Shown here: positions 1-12,753 of the stretch, piece after piece | How positions within the stretch are numbered: the stretch's first letter is position 1 | How the letters are laid out: every line of letters starts with the position of its first letter | Assembly: GCA_037389465.1 (NCBI GenBank) | Contig: JAZARR010000082.1 | Span: 794,501 to 858,500 of the forward strand | Length of the DNA: 64,000 nucleotides | Source of the DNA: Baylisascaris procyonis | Taxonomy: Eukaryota > Nematoda > Chromadorea > Rhabditida > Ascarididae | Direction: 5' to 3' | Made by a program: the position numbers and the translations under genes | Notes under the pieces: generated by a model | Databases searched by the model: none | Told to the model about the DNA's origin: nothing | The model's input: the letters and a program-made list of their open reading frames with translations, nothing else

Positions 1-1827
1 TTTTACGTCATATTCGCATTGTCTGACGCTGCTAGCCTCCTAAGGGCGATATTTGAAAATGAAGTTACTGTCAGAAGTTTTCTTAGCAAGAGCTTGACAC
101 AAAATTTACATTTTTGAGCGAATCTTTTCCGAATGACTGGGGACTTATCTGAAGGCACGAAATATTATTTGCAGATAGAGTATGGGCGCTCGGCTCGTTT
201 AGCTAGTAGCAGTTGCTTGATATAAAAATGCATTCATATGAACACTTAAAAATTCGAAACAAGCCAAAAAAATGTTTGTCTGTGGGCACGAAGACACACA
301 TAGACACATACATACATAGTCACACAAGGATGGGCATACATACATAGATGCATACAGGCATCACACTGCATAATGTGCTTCTTGCAAATCTGAGACCATC
401 TTTATACTAATAGATTATGGCAGATCAATGTCGAATATGAGATCGATGCAAAAATATTTCAAATCTTTCATGCCTCGTTTACTATGCTTTATCTTTACTA
501 TCGTAAACTATGCTGTAGAGATATTTGGTGATTTGAGCCGGGTAAGTTATTATTTTTATACAGAAGAGCAACTATCCCTCCCATTGTGAAGATTCATCCA
601 ATTGCGTGATGTCTCATACTATTATTCTACACCGTTGTTGTGCCCAAATCAAATAGTGCTGAATGCTAAATCGACTCCAAGCATTCCATTTTTGAAGTGC
701 TGCAGTGAGACAGCTGCATCCCTAGCAGTTAACACATATTGCTGAGGTTGTTGATGATGTCCACGATGTGAGACGAACGACAATATATTTTCCTTGGTAT
801 TCACTGCAGTCATCCAATGCTCCCATCTTCTTTTCATATGTGATTTTCTTGGAGGTAGTGCGGGAGTTCGAGCTGCACTTTGAGATGTTTGCTAAGCAAA
901 GTGTCGGTAAACGATTCGTAGATCATGTTGAGAGGCGGCGGGATGCTTTATCTGGCCTATGCGTATAATCGTTTGAACAAACACGTGCCTCCACTTGTTA
1001 GCCATTTATCGGAAACAATCGCTTTTCGTGCTCAATGGACCTCAGAGTAGTGAGTTCAGTGAGGCCTCAACCAACACTCCATCTCTTTTCGAGTCTTTAC
1101 CGCACTTCTCCAACCATGCCGTAATCCTTCTGAAGTATGGCGACCACTCTTCATGCAATCTTAAACAAACTTTACCAGCCGTGAAGCCTATAGACTTTCC
1201 AAGTAATATAATATTTTAAACATCGTTATAGAAGAAAGGCAATTTGGCAATTTTGCAGTGTTTCCACACAAAATATCTCAAATTCCGTAATGTGTGGTTA
1301 TGAAGACGTTCATTTATTTATCGCAGTTACTGATATAACTATATAAATCCAAGATTGGAATGCTATGCTCAGTATTACATACTAAACGTACTTTAGATTT
1401 CACTAGAGTCCTGTTATTAAATTAGCACTGAATTTGCTATAGAATATTCCGAAGTCTTATAGATGAAGGATGTTAGCACCAAAACCTAGTCGGTGAAATG
1501 GTCCCGAAAAATGCGGTATATTGGTGTGTTTAATTGCAAACCTATTCGGAAACATGTCATAAATTTATTGTTTGTCATTCAAGTTGTATAGCACACAATA
1601 TACGCGATGTGCATACAAAAGCGTCGTCGATGTAGAGCTACTGTATTCGTCCGATTTGCAGATAGTTTTGCATTGTGCATAATCATTGCGTTCGAACACT
1701 CTCCATCAGATGCGCACTATTTCGTTGAGATCGTCAACGGAGCATGGCTCAAGGTTAAGGGTCTAGTGCTGGCACTCATAGGCTATTCAAATGGAAGATA
1801 GGTATTCACATGCGTTCAATTGCTCAG
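1..1827. other. Left flank, no firm gene
   Basis: I see no recognisable gene here. There is a degenerate CATA/CACA simple repeat near 291-360. A short plus-strand frame from an ATG at 428 runs to a good donor (CGG|GTAAGT) after 541 and would encode 38 hydrophobic residues, but nothing else supports it. Between about 650 and 1,220 several frames are open on both strands with no recognisable motif, so this stretch may be decayed repeat. Confidence 0.4.
291..360. repeat. Degenerate CATA/CACA simple repeat
   Basis: Imperfect run of acacata, catacata and gcataca units, interrupted by tagtcacacaagg and tgcatacagg. It is an ordinary decayed microsatellite with no coding content. Confidence 0.6.
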
Positions 1828-1998
1828 GTGCATGTCGAACACGAAAGCGAATGCAACGACCTGTCGTCGAAACAATACCCACCCACGAGCACATCGACAC
1901 CCTCAACACCCCAATCAATGCTCACACATCGCTCATTGATCGCTGATTCTTTACGCATAATTGCCTGCTATCGCAAAAAACATTGTTGCGCTATTTAG
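1828..1998 (+). CDS. Candidate terminal exon with CaaX-like C-terminus
   Basis: This would be the last coding exon of a plus-strand gene whose upstream exons are not identified. An acceptor (CAATTGCTCAG) precedes a phase-0 frame of 56 codons closed by TAG. The product is hydrophilic and Ser/Thr/Pro-rich in its first half. It ends in ADSLRIIACYRKKHCCAI: a basic patch followed by CCAI, which fits the C-a-a-X pattern of prenylated proteins such as Ras/Rho/Rab-like GTPases. The family is inferred only from the tail; no G-box motif is in view. The amino-acid composition is more protein-like than in neighbouring chance frames. A random frame in AT-rich DNA remains a real alternative. Confidence 0.35.
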   Translation: MHVEHESECNDLSSKQYPPTSTSTPSTPQSMLTHRSLIADSLRIIACYRKKHCCAI

Positions 1999-4900
1999 GC
2001 TAGTTCAATCTCCAGGATGATCACGTGGATTTAATTTGGGAAGCTAACTACATGGAGATCCACCTTCCAAAATAGTCCAGAAGTGCTGCCTCATGTCGAT
2101 GTCTTATGAGAATATTCTGGAACACATGAGTTAGTACATCGCAGCATTTTGACGTTACCAGATTACATTCAATGTGAAAAGAGTATATATCTGCTTCAAA
2201 AAGATGCATAACATAGAGACTGAAGTTTTCTCCCAATCTAACATGCATAATGTGCTTCCTGATTGTCACCTACTCGAATGTGACACAGCAACTAGTTTCA
2301 GGAGCACTTAGAAAGTTTCTTCTGGTAGCATACGGTATAAATTAGCGACGACTATCGTTGTCACAAGAACCACTGAGGCGAAATGCGAAGAAAAAGTGAA
2401 GAAACAAACCAGTTTGAAATGAATTGTTTGTATAGAGATGAGAGCGAGGCAATCAATCATTATGTGTCGATTCGCACGTTTCGCATACGGTAATCTTGAC
2501 AACGCATTGAGAATTCGGTTATTACTATCTTTTCGTACTGTAGATAGAAGATGTCAAATATGCGTAATTATGTTAGCTTGTTATTTGAGAAGATACTTTA
2601 GTGAGCGATTATCATTTAATAATCGTAACAATAATATTTTTCTCGATGAGCAAATTTGCTGTGGTGTCGACTATGTGCAACATAGAATTGTTTCACATTT
2701 ATGCCACACTTTATTTCCTTTCATGATCATCTACCGCAAAATTTGAACCTCATTTAACTAGCAGTGCCATTTTGCATGTTCTAATTTTCAAAAATACAGT
2801 ATTTTTCCGATTTTTGTGACATATCAACTAAAAAACTGCTATTTGATGGTCAAACCGTTGCAACGCATCACTATTCTGATTGTTGGTTTGCTGCGGAAAG
2901 TCACATTTTACTGGGAACAATAAAATTGAAGTAGGTTTATTTGCATAATTGCAATGTAAGTCGGAGATTGCAAACGGTTTATTGCATAATTTTGCAGCCT
3001 GTCTTCAGTGTATGAGAAGGGCTGAGAGATTTGACCGTTGGAAGAGTCCATCAAAAGCACGCAATAGGTGGTCATCGATGGGATTAGTCGAGTGTTGCAA
3101 AATACTTCACTAACTCTGAGCCATTGTTTTTTGCTGGGAAAGTGTGACAGGTGTGATTGAACATTCAATAAATGCCCACACCTGAAAACGTAGAAAAAAT
3201 TCCCCAAACGATGCTACAGATGGACCTGCAGGTTTATGAAAATTCTTTTTTTTTTGAAAAGTCGGCTGGTCAGCATGGAAAATATTCATTTAATGGTTGC
3301 ATTGCTGAGAGCATAGCAAAGTCGAGGTTTCAGCATATAATTAAAACAAATTTACCAGTTTTTTTAATATCACAGGTGGTCTTCCGATGTCTGAATGACA
3401 GATGAACCTTTCGACTGAGGAAGTTTCTGCAGTCGAAAAATGTCACGTCAGGATAGGAAATCAAATTTTTGGTTAACTTACAATTTTTTAACGTTTTTTT
3501 CGCATTTCTTATTTAATGGTTTTTCCACATTTATATCAAATGTTTAAGAGGATTTCAGAATTGATTACTTCTTTTAAACATATGGAGATTTGAGTAGTTG
3601 TCCTTGAGTTTGTAACGATCCCTATGCCTTCTGGTTGAGCAGCAATGCACATTACCAAACGCCACAACCGTAGAATGGCTGTTGCTGAGCGAATTCGTTG
3701 CGTAACTTCGTTGCAGAAAGCAAGAAGCCGACCACCACACTGACGGATGCAGATGGCATGAAGTGGCTGAAGAGGACATCGCAACCTCTCGAAGTCTCCA
3801 CCTGAAATTTGCATTGTGTCGGTAATCTTTGATGTGCATTGCATCACAAAATGTGAGCGGTGTGGTGCCTAATATGCTTTTAAAATTTCTTTGCTTTGCA
3901 CTGGTGAAACGTCTAAAATTTTCACGTTAAATGCTTTCTCTATTCGCTTTCCCACTTATGACGAAAGAAGTCACGAAAGAATATCATAAGAATTACCGTT
4001 GTATGCGTTCTGCAGTTACATTTATCTAGCTAACCAATTGCGGAGAAGTATGTTCGAAGATAGAAGAGTTGTTGTTATATGTATTTTACAGTATTTATGT
4101 TAATCGCTTTTACAGTATTTTTACAGTATTTTACAAAATAATAATATGTGTGCAATAAATCGTCAATATTTATGTTAACGCGCCTCCCAGCACAATTTTT
4201 TTTTTAGAAACCTCTTGTCTCTACGCTTTGGTAACTTTGAAAAGAAAATTGGAGTGATGAAAAGTGCAGTGACATTTTTTGTTACCTCTAAGTGCCTAGT
4301 ATTCCTTGCGAAGATGATGGCTCGATGGGAGAAATGGTATCATAGCTCTTCTTAGGGTAGAATGGTGTGCTCACCAAATTTCTTGAATTTATTTTCAGTG
4401 ATAACTGAGTCGAGATCACCGAACAGAGAGATGAACGCATGTAGACACGTACACATAAAGACACGATGCTGTCATAGTGTGCTTTATAATTGCAAATTTA
4501 AAGAAGCGAGCGCATAGTGATAAAACATCCGCATAGATTTATGTTTGCAGTGATTCAGCGATTGTAATGATCCGTTTAAAATGAATGTTTTTTTTCTTTG
4601 GTTTGATCGGCTGTAAGATACGGTGCGAACGGTATAAAACGCATGGAGATTTTTAAGCATATTTTATCACGCACCACCACCACCAATTACTCTCGAAGTT
4701 GACGGATAAGCTTGAAATCTAGCGTAGCAAATTACGCTGAGGTGCATCTTCGATATGCCACCAAATCTCATTACTACGTCTTCAGCCGTTTGTAATATCA
4801 AAATAACAGGCAGACAACAGCGTCATATCAGCAAAGATGCAAGTGAAGACGCTTCTTCGCCATAAAATTATTAGTAAATACCAATTTATGGATTCATGAA

Positions 4901-7900
4901 AAATTGCTTCAGAATTTTCCTATCGCACAATTTTGCTCACCTTTTCTTTCGCACTACCAATATATATGCGATGTGAAACTGAATTTTGCATGTTAATAAT
5001 GTTCTTCAATCGTCAAATATTATTACAAAAACATATCTTAAATGCATAATCTGACCTAGATTATATTGTAACTACGGCCTAAACGTTGACTTTGATCCGT
5101 CTTATGGTTCTGGCTGAATGAACAGTTGATCCAGTCGTTTAAAAGGTAGGTAGATTGATTTTGAAGCTTGCAAGGATCCCCTGCAGCGAATGACCCCCAA
5201 ATCGTTAGTGCACTAATGTAACAATTAGTGATGGCTCATCTCATTATTTGATTAAACAACTACTACCCCGTTGTGGGTGGCGCCTCTTTGAAGTAACGCC
5301 AAGACATGGCGGCGCCTTCGTGTGACATTCCCAAACAAGCTGATCATCAATGCATCTATCGGCACGCATCGTTGTTTGCACACCATAAAAGTCACACAAT
5401 TTTGTAACACGGAAACGACCCGATTAAAGAGCACTGACTCCTCTTTTCCAATTACCGACATAACAATAGCCAAACTTGGCCGCTTTCGGAAGCCCAAAGT
5501 GACGTCTTCCTGGAATACTTCCATCAAATGAAAGTAATGTTGATGTGACGGGCACTTATCGGCTGTTTGTCGAAATGTTACAATCATCGCACAAGGGCAA
5601 CGCTGAGAACAATTGCCATATTCTTAACAGACCTTTCGTTCAGAAAAGCCTTTGAAAAAGTTTGTGAAAATATTTTCTGTTTCATACCTTTCACTCAAAT
5701 TTTTGCTCATCGACCTCCAATTATCGACTATATTGACGATCTGATAGAAGAGTTTCTTCAGAAATTAAAAAATCTTTTTCAGCTATATGCAAAACTCATG
5801 AAATATATCTTGTACTGCTTTTCCAAATCTGTTTAGTGATGTCATGTGTGAATATGTCTGCATGTCTGTCTGTCTTTCTTGGAAGCTGCGGAAGCTAGGC
5901 TGACTGTTCGCAAATCGTAGATCATAAGCCACCTTAATCCAACAAATTTTAAATAAGCTGTATTCTTCCAGCGTGGGAAAAGATGTGTGCATTTTGAGTT
6001 ATCCCTTTTTTGCTTTGCATTGGTTTTGTTAAAGAAAAACGAATCTTTTATGAGCAGTTAAAACTCGAATTTGTTATCTTACATCTACTTTTTGTTTGTT
6101 AAGATGGTTACCCAGGCGGGAAGGAAGCAGAGACATGCTTCGCTGACTTCTCCAGCCAACTTCTTCGTTTGTTCTAAATAACACATAAAAATTAATTGCA
6201 ACTGCGATAATTTGGAATGTTGCTGAAAAGTTTTATATATTAAAGTGGAAAACTTTCAACTTTTTTCCTTACGATGTATCTGCCATTTTTTCCTTCTCTT
6301 CGTTTCGCTTTTCATAGGCATTCTTCTCATGTTGTGATATGCCATTTTTCCCTTCTTTTGCCGGCATCCAAGCAGCCGTTTCTGCTCGCTCCCCTCGAAA
6401 ATCACTCAGCTACAAATGTGCTGCTTTTTTGTCCTGCACTTGCACGCTTCGTCCATCTCTTCTTGTTTTCTTTTACACAATAAATCCTTAATTCTGCTAT
6501 CTTTTCCTCATTACTTCGCTTTGAAATTTTTTGCAACACGTATCATGTCAATGATCCTCAATCTGTTCCAGCAACTACAATTGCTGCATTATGTCGTTTC
6601 TGTTAGCACCATATGTTTTGATGCCGTGTAATGAGTTCGAAGAAAATCGAAAATATCTTCAAACATAACCGGCAACGTGCATAATCTCTTCAGCAGAATT
6701 GGGAGGTTGAATATTTTGAAGAAAAAGATGCAAATATGCAAACAGCGTTATTTGGATGATGTATGGGATTTACGATGAGGTATACGGTTTGTGATGCGTA
6801 ATCCTCTGACGTCGAAACCACGGGAGGTGTGAGGAGCCTTTAATCGAATTATAGCGCAATGGGGCGAAGATTATTAGGCACCATTGGCGGTGCATTCGTC
6901 GATTGCCGAGAGCGGATGCAGATCCCAGAATCATTATCCTAGTTGCGCAATTCCTCCCTTACCAAAAATGATGCTCTCCAACCATCTAATTACTTGTTGA
7001 TGCCCGCTACGACCTTTTCACCTTTAGCGCTTCCGAATGTGTCCTCAAACCGGGCTTCATTGATGCATACTTAATAAAAGAAGAATTATAAATAAATTGA
7101 TATAACCTGAAAAATAAAATAAAAGGCAGGGGTGGAAGTAAAAGGGTTTTGGAAGGTAGCGTCTCTGCCGCATTTCTCCAGTCACAGTTCCCAGAAATTC
7201 GCTGGCCTGCATGTCTCACAAGAGTTGAATGATGCAAACACGCATATGCCGGCGTTGGAAGTTTGCATTATTCACTTCATCTTCCGGGTAAACGAATCGG
7301 GCAAGAAGCGCTCTCAAGTTGTCCATCTCGAGTACTCTTCGCGCTCACGCATTCACATCCTTGCACTCATTGTTACCCTTCCTTTACCGTAACCGATTGA
7401 CCAGCCGGGTGACACATTCATTTTCTTATATTCAACATTTTTTGCCATTCTCATTTCCTAGAAATGCAGAAACGAGTGATGCAGAGGTTGATGACGAGTA
7501 TTACTTCGATGTAATATTCTACCTTTAGATAGTATGAGTTCTGTCCCTTCCATATGGAAATGGGAAAGGATGAATAGAGGTAAAATGTAGAATATTTGTA
7601 ACTATGATATTATAATTGATACTGTCTGTGATAAGAAAATCTTTCCGCTTATTTAGCTAATATTTTGCTCAAATTGAGGCATGCGGCAGCAAAATTATTT
7701 TTTTTTCTCATTTAGCCTAACTAATAGCCATCTGCTAAAACTTGAGAAATATGTCTCTAAATCTTTCAATTTAAGCATCCTTCTTTGCAAAAGAACTCAG
7801 CATACTGATGTATATCACATGATTTTATGTTTTAGCATTAAATTCCTTGATTTTTACATAAAACATATTCAAATTTCTTAACGGAGCTCAGACGTCCGGA

Positions 7901-8362
7901 AGCAATTTGAGCATTTTGAAGTGCTCCATTGTTCCTTTATTTGAGGGATATGGTTGCGTCATGCAATGCAACCAGAGATGAGCAAAAACTCCAGCTGAAG
8001 TGTTTGCTGCACTGAAGAGTATATGACTGATGGCATGGATCTATCAATTTTCAGTTCTTTGAAACCGATGCGATCAGAGAATCACAGTTGAAAAACAATG
8101 AGAGACTTTAGTCACACATTATGACGCTGTTATTGTGGATTTACCTACAAATATTTCATTCATTGGACTGTTCATCTTCACTTTGATTGTTGGATTTCTT
8201 TACTATTAAATTCGATGCAGCTGTCACCAAACCTGCCAATGTGTTAAATAATAACTGCTTTTAACGTGTACGTCTGCGTCTGCATATCTATTGGTCGATT
8301 ATTTGCATAATGAGTTGACATTTATGCGGTATGATGGCTCATCTTGTTGCCACCCCGATGAA

Positions 8363-8376
8363 ATTTGCATTTGCAT
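8363..8376. promoter_or_regulatory. Two overlapping octamer-like sites
   Basis: Two copies of ATTTGCAT (the reverse of the POU octamer ATGCAAAT) overlap at 8,363-8,370 and 8,369-8,376. Several TAAT cores and a CAGCTG E-box lie within about 150 bases, between 8,280 and 8,480. They lie about 3 kb beyond the stop codon of the homeobox gene. Octamers occur by chance several times in 64 kb of AT-rich DNA, so only the overlap makes this worth noting. Confidence 0.25.
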
Positions 8377-11014
8377 TACGATTAAATTGATTGCGACTAA
8401 TTGCTCACTCGTTTAATAAATACGCAGCTGATGGCAACTAATAAGTCACTAAATAAATTTGTAAATCTGAACGCTTAACTTATTAGCTGCCGTCATTATC
8501 GACTGCTCTCCTCTTGTATGATAATAAGAAACTTTTAGGTCAACTTTTTGAAATTATGGAAATTCAAATCGATTATTAAAGTTGATATTTGAACGATGAT
8601 AATCAGAATGGTTGTGTGTACAAAGTATTACATTCTACAGAATGGTCGAAGCGTGGACGTTTCATAACTGAGTGGGCGTTATTGATCGCTACATCAAATG
8701 AGAAAAATCCCATTGTAATGAAAACACATTGTAAACGATTCTTGCAACTGATGAAACCATCTAAGAATGTTTTTATGAATTTATACAATAATTGCACACC
8801 AATTAGCAATTCTGATAAATGCAACAATTCTGTAATTAAACTTTAATGCTTTAAGAAGTATTTCATTAATTCATTCAAAGAAATACTCCGAAAAGTTAAA
8901 TTCTTCTCCACAATTTAAATCAGTTCAAGAACGAACAATTTTTTAAGAGTGTTTTCCAAGTTTTTTCCAAAAAAAATTGTTAAGATTCAGAAAATGCGCT
9001 TCCATGATGATCTATATTGCATTTATAAGAATTCCAAGCTGAAATATTAACATAAAGATTTGTTGATAAATATGCTAATGATAATACATTTCCTAGATCA
9101 GGCTTTCTTCATTAAAGGTTGTTTTTATTTAATAATCGTTCGGCGATTGCAAGTGAGAGCTATTCCTTTTTCTACAATGAGCACCTTGTATTTGAATCTG
9201 TGCTGCCCATATACCTCTGACTATTCTTATTTAGCAATATTATATTTTGCAGAACAATCGATAATTTCGTCAATGTGTGCCAAAAAGGAATTCTCTCGTT
9301 CATCTTTTAGCACTCAACTTATGGAAATGATAACAAACTGCAAAGACGAAATGAAGCGAAGTGTTCGATGCACAGCGTTGGCATATGATCAAAATTTTCA
9401 AAATGCATTCTTTATTAAGTAATATTCACAAAATAATCACAATTTTTCTAATAAAAATTTCAGAAGCTACAATTTTTCCCAATAAACATTTGCTGAAAAG
9501 TTGAAAAAACGAGTAATAAATACGTTGAAGTTTTTACTAAACGTTCGGTTTTCACTGTTTGAAATTGAAGTTCCTCTAAGATTATTCAGGTATTGACAAG
9601 GGAATTGCAGCAACCGGTGGAACATAGAACGAGGAATTGCTCATTTTGAAGGAAAAACAGTTATTTTCTGAGGAACCACAAAGCAATAATGTCATCGGAA
9701 AGTGGAATCGACAGATTCAAAATTGTGTTGAACTTACTCGGCTCATGACGAAATACGAACTACAAAAATGTCACGGAAAATTTCGAGAATTTTGCAGTAT
9801 GAAATAAGTTTTTTACAAAAGTATTCACCTTGTTAAAACAAAACTTTGGGATAGTTTTGACTAATTTTGCTTAGTGACTATTTTTTGAAATGGTTTTATT
9901 ACCCTATATCACTGAAAAATAATATAATAAGATCGTGGATTGTCATATCTATCTTGCCATTTTATTCATGCATTGCCACATATATCTTTGCCCCTTTCAG
10001 CATGAAAATATTTTCGCATTTATCTCCACCTTTGAATGTTCTCTTCCGCTTATTTGATGGTGGCGTTTCACTTGTATTGCTTGCGAGTTGTTAATAAAGC
10101 GAATTTTATATGAATATTTCCCTTAGAGTTTTTTTTTTTTTATAATCGAATGAGTTGTTTTGTGATAATTGTAACATTCACTTAATATATTTTGCTTAAT
10201 ATTAATAAAACGAAAAGCTCTGCAAAAAGACAACATTCTCATATCAATGTGAACAATTAAAATGTCATCATTTCAACAATAATCAAGTGAACATAAGTAT
10301 AAAATTAATATATTTCCTCACAAATGGAGATCGATCAATTCGAATTGTTTTGCATAGAACGATATTAGCAGTGATACGCTTACAATTATTACACAAAAAG
10401 CAATGAAACAATAAAAATAAAACTTTTACAAAAAATTACATCCTCGACAATTTTAAAACGGATGTCACCCATGCTGAATCGACTATGTGTTATTCAACGG
10501 ATATGGCATCAATTTGGCTCAATTTTTTCACCAATAATACTTTTCAGTAATCGTTAGCCATTCAATATTCAGAATAGTAGACGACCGATTACGAAGAGAA
10601 GATTCCCAGCAAATTTTCTTTCATAAAATGAACTATTTTCGATCGATATGGTAGCCTATATAAGTTCGAAAGAAAAAAATTTCCGTTTGGAATTTCAGTT
10701 ATTCCTTTCCGGTTCCTATATGTATCCCTTTTACATGTGAATTACCCTTTTGAAACCACTGTTACATGTGTGCTACCTATATGGGCCAATAGAGATGATA
10801 TTTAATAGCTGAGGTGGTGATTGAATTATAACATCTCACTAACATATTCCTCAGATTGGAAGATTCTCTCCGATAGTGCATTCGAAAAAGAATTGAAAAT
10901 TGTCTTTGCAATGAAAAGAATTCTATCCGAGTTCCATTAATTGTATTTGAAGCAAGGATAACGAGAGATTTGAATGTACTGGCTTAATCCGTAAAGTGAT
11001 ACCACATTAGCCAC

Positions 11015-11043
11015 ACTTTATCACTTTATCACTTTATCACTTC
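11015..11043. repeat. Short tandem repeat, unit actttatc
   Basis: About 3.5 copies of the 8-base unit actttatc. A partial inverted copy (aaagtgat) lies about 20 bases upstream. It sits shortly after the 3' end of the homeobox gene and has no evident function. Confidence 0.7.
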
Positions 11044-11381
11044 CAACTATCACCCAACTGATATTTTGGAACGGATAAAGAACAGCATAAGACGCATTAG
11101 GAATGATGCGCAATCAAAGAGGGAGCGATGATGCACAACTGCATGCACAAAAGATTTGCTCTCGTTCACTTTGAATACAGGTTTAATTTAAAAAATTTTT
11201 GTGAACACCACTGAAGGAAGGGGCAATTGTTTTGAGACGATAAAATAAACAGATAATTCCCTAGCGGGATTCCGTTTTTGAGTTAGGATCGAGTAGGTTG
11301 TGGATGCGCATCTTTAGGTTTAAATTTATGAAACGAAATGTTGTCAGTGAAATACGAATATTTCAGCAGCTAAATAACGTT

Positions 11382-11495
11382 TCATTTGTTATAATAAGAA
11401 TAATAAGGGTTTTGAGCAGTAGGATAGGGCTGTGCACCGAAAGGAGCAAATGGAAAGCCACCTTGCTGATACATCGAATTCTGTTGACACATCGC
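11382..11495 (-). CDS. NK2 gene exon 7, aromatic C-terminus and stop
   Basis: Acceptor GTCGGTTTTGCAG, phase 0. It encodes 37 residues, starting [11 protein letters not shown] and ending NPYYSYYNK before TGA at 11,384-11,382. Phe, Tyr, Pro and Gln dominate, as in many activation tails. The phase match and composition support it as the last coding exon. I did not find a clear AATAAA in the first 150 bases after the stop. Confidence 0.88.
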   Translation of the reverse strand, partial: AMCQQNSMYQQGGFPFAPFGAQPYPTAQNPYYSYYNK

Positions 11496-12660
11496 CTGCA
11501 AAACCGACAACGCCTTTTAGATGATTCGTCTACCGAATTGCACTTTATGGAAGTTTATCATCTCGTTACGTGAATGAAAGTATTTCGAATCTTCATACAA
11601 TTTATGAATGACTTTATATCAATAACTAGTCGATGCAGTAATCAGTAAATAGTTAAAAACATTCGAAAACCGGAAGACTAATACGACTGATTTACATCGA
11701 AGCAACAACAAAAAGAACTCACCTGCTGATAGAACTGATGACTCTTAATGTCAGGAAGACCGTCGGGTAAACCGCTCAGATTCAACAGCTGTTCCGAATT
11801 TGAATCCGGTGATCCAATCGAATCTTCGCATCTCTTCCCATCCTTTACCAGCACCGAAATGTTCATCTTTCTGAAATCTATTCAACCGTCGTGCATACCT
11901 CACTCCTTCCCATTTAACGAGGCGATTTTCAATGAATTAAAACTTTTTAGCACATAATTAACACACGATTATGGATTTTGAACAATTTTACTTATCCATT
12001 CATTTTTAGAGCTTATGAATGTACCAATTTTATAATGGAATGCCAAACCAACATTCGCATGACGCTATAATAACGGTCTGTTGGAAAAAGGTGCAAACAG
12101 TTTCCTGTACCAGCCCCTCTCCATCACAAAGTGGTAACGAGCAACTGCATGGGAAGCTAGCTAATGCCGTGTGGAGTATTCATGCAAGCTATTTAATTAC
12201 AGCTGTAAAATGTTTTAAAAACTTTGCGAAACTCACTTTTCTGCATTATTGCAATTGTCAGCGGGCGATGATGAGCGTGACTCAACCGGTGAATGACTAT
12301 CTTCACGAAGTACCCTTCCATCGGTCATTTTGCGCTCTTTTTCTTGTCGCTTACATTTATATCGATGGTTTTGAAACCAGATCTTTACCTGAATAGTATT
12401 GATGTTAGTTAGTATGAAATGTAAAGAAATGAAGACTAGAAAAAGGGACATAAGAATAGAGGTTCGTCGTACAGCTGAGCACCGTGACGCATACGATTGG
12501 AACATTGCGAAAATTGAAAATTAGCCTCAATTTAGGTGGCGCGCAATTCACAAATTATTTGACAGCAAATTAACGGAAGGTTAAAGCAACGGGTTCGACT
12601 GTTGCCAGTGGCAGAGATCATCGCTGTAGTAATGATTTCCCCCAATAGAAACATCTATCG

Positions 12661-12753
<93 letters not shown>

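Larger units (their letters stand above)
1999..11381. other. Intergenic, 3' side of the homeobox gene
   Basis: About 9.4 kb of AT-rich DNA with no gene I can support. Around 5,252-5,587 both strands carry frames of 69-111 codons; the minus frame is somewhat protein-like but matches nothing I know. A plus frame at 9,060-9,422 has a good internal acceptor (TATTTTGCAG) after 9,251 but no recognisable motif. A short CAC/CCA run lies near 4,673-4,685. Two overlapping octamer-like ATTTGCAT sites are at 8,363-8,376 in a TAAT-rich stretch. Confidence 0.5.

Noticed and set aside
5252..5587. 111-codon minus frame
   Set aside because: Somewhat protein-like, but the opposite strand is also open and no motif or splice context supports it.
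12588..12606. gggttcgactg as a tRNA B-box
   Set aside because: No A-box, no acceptor stem and no anticodon arm at the right spacing.
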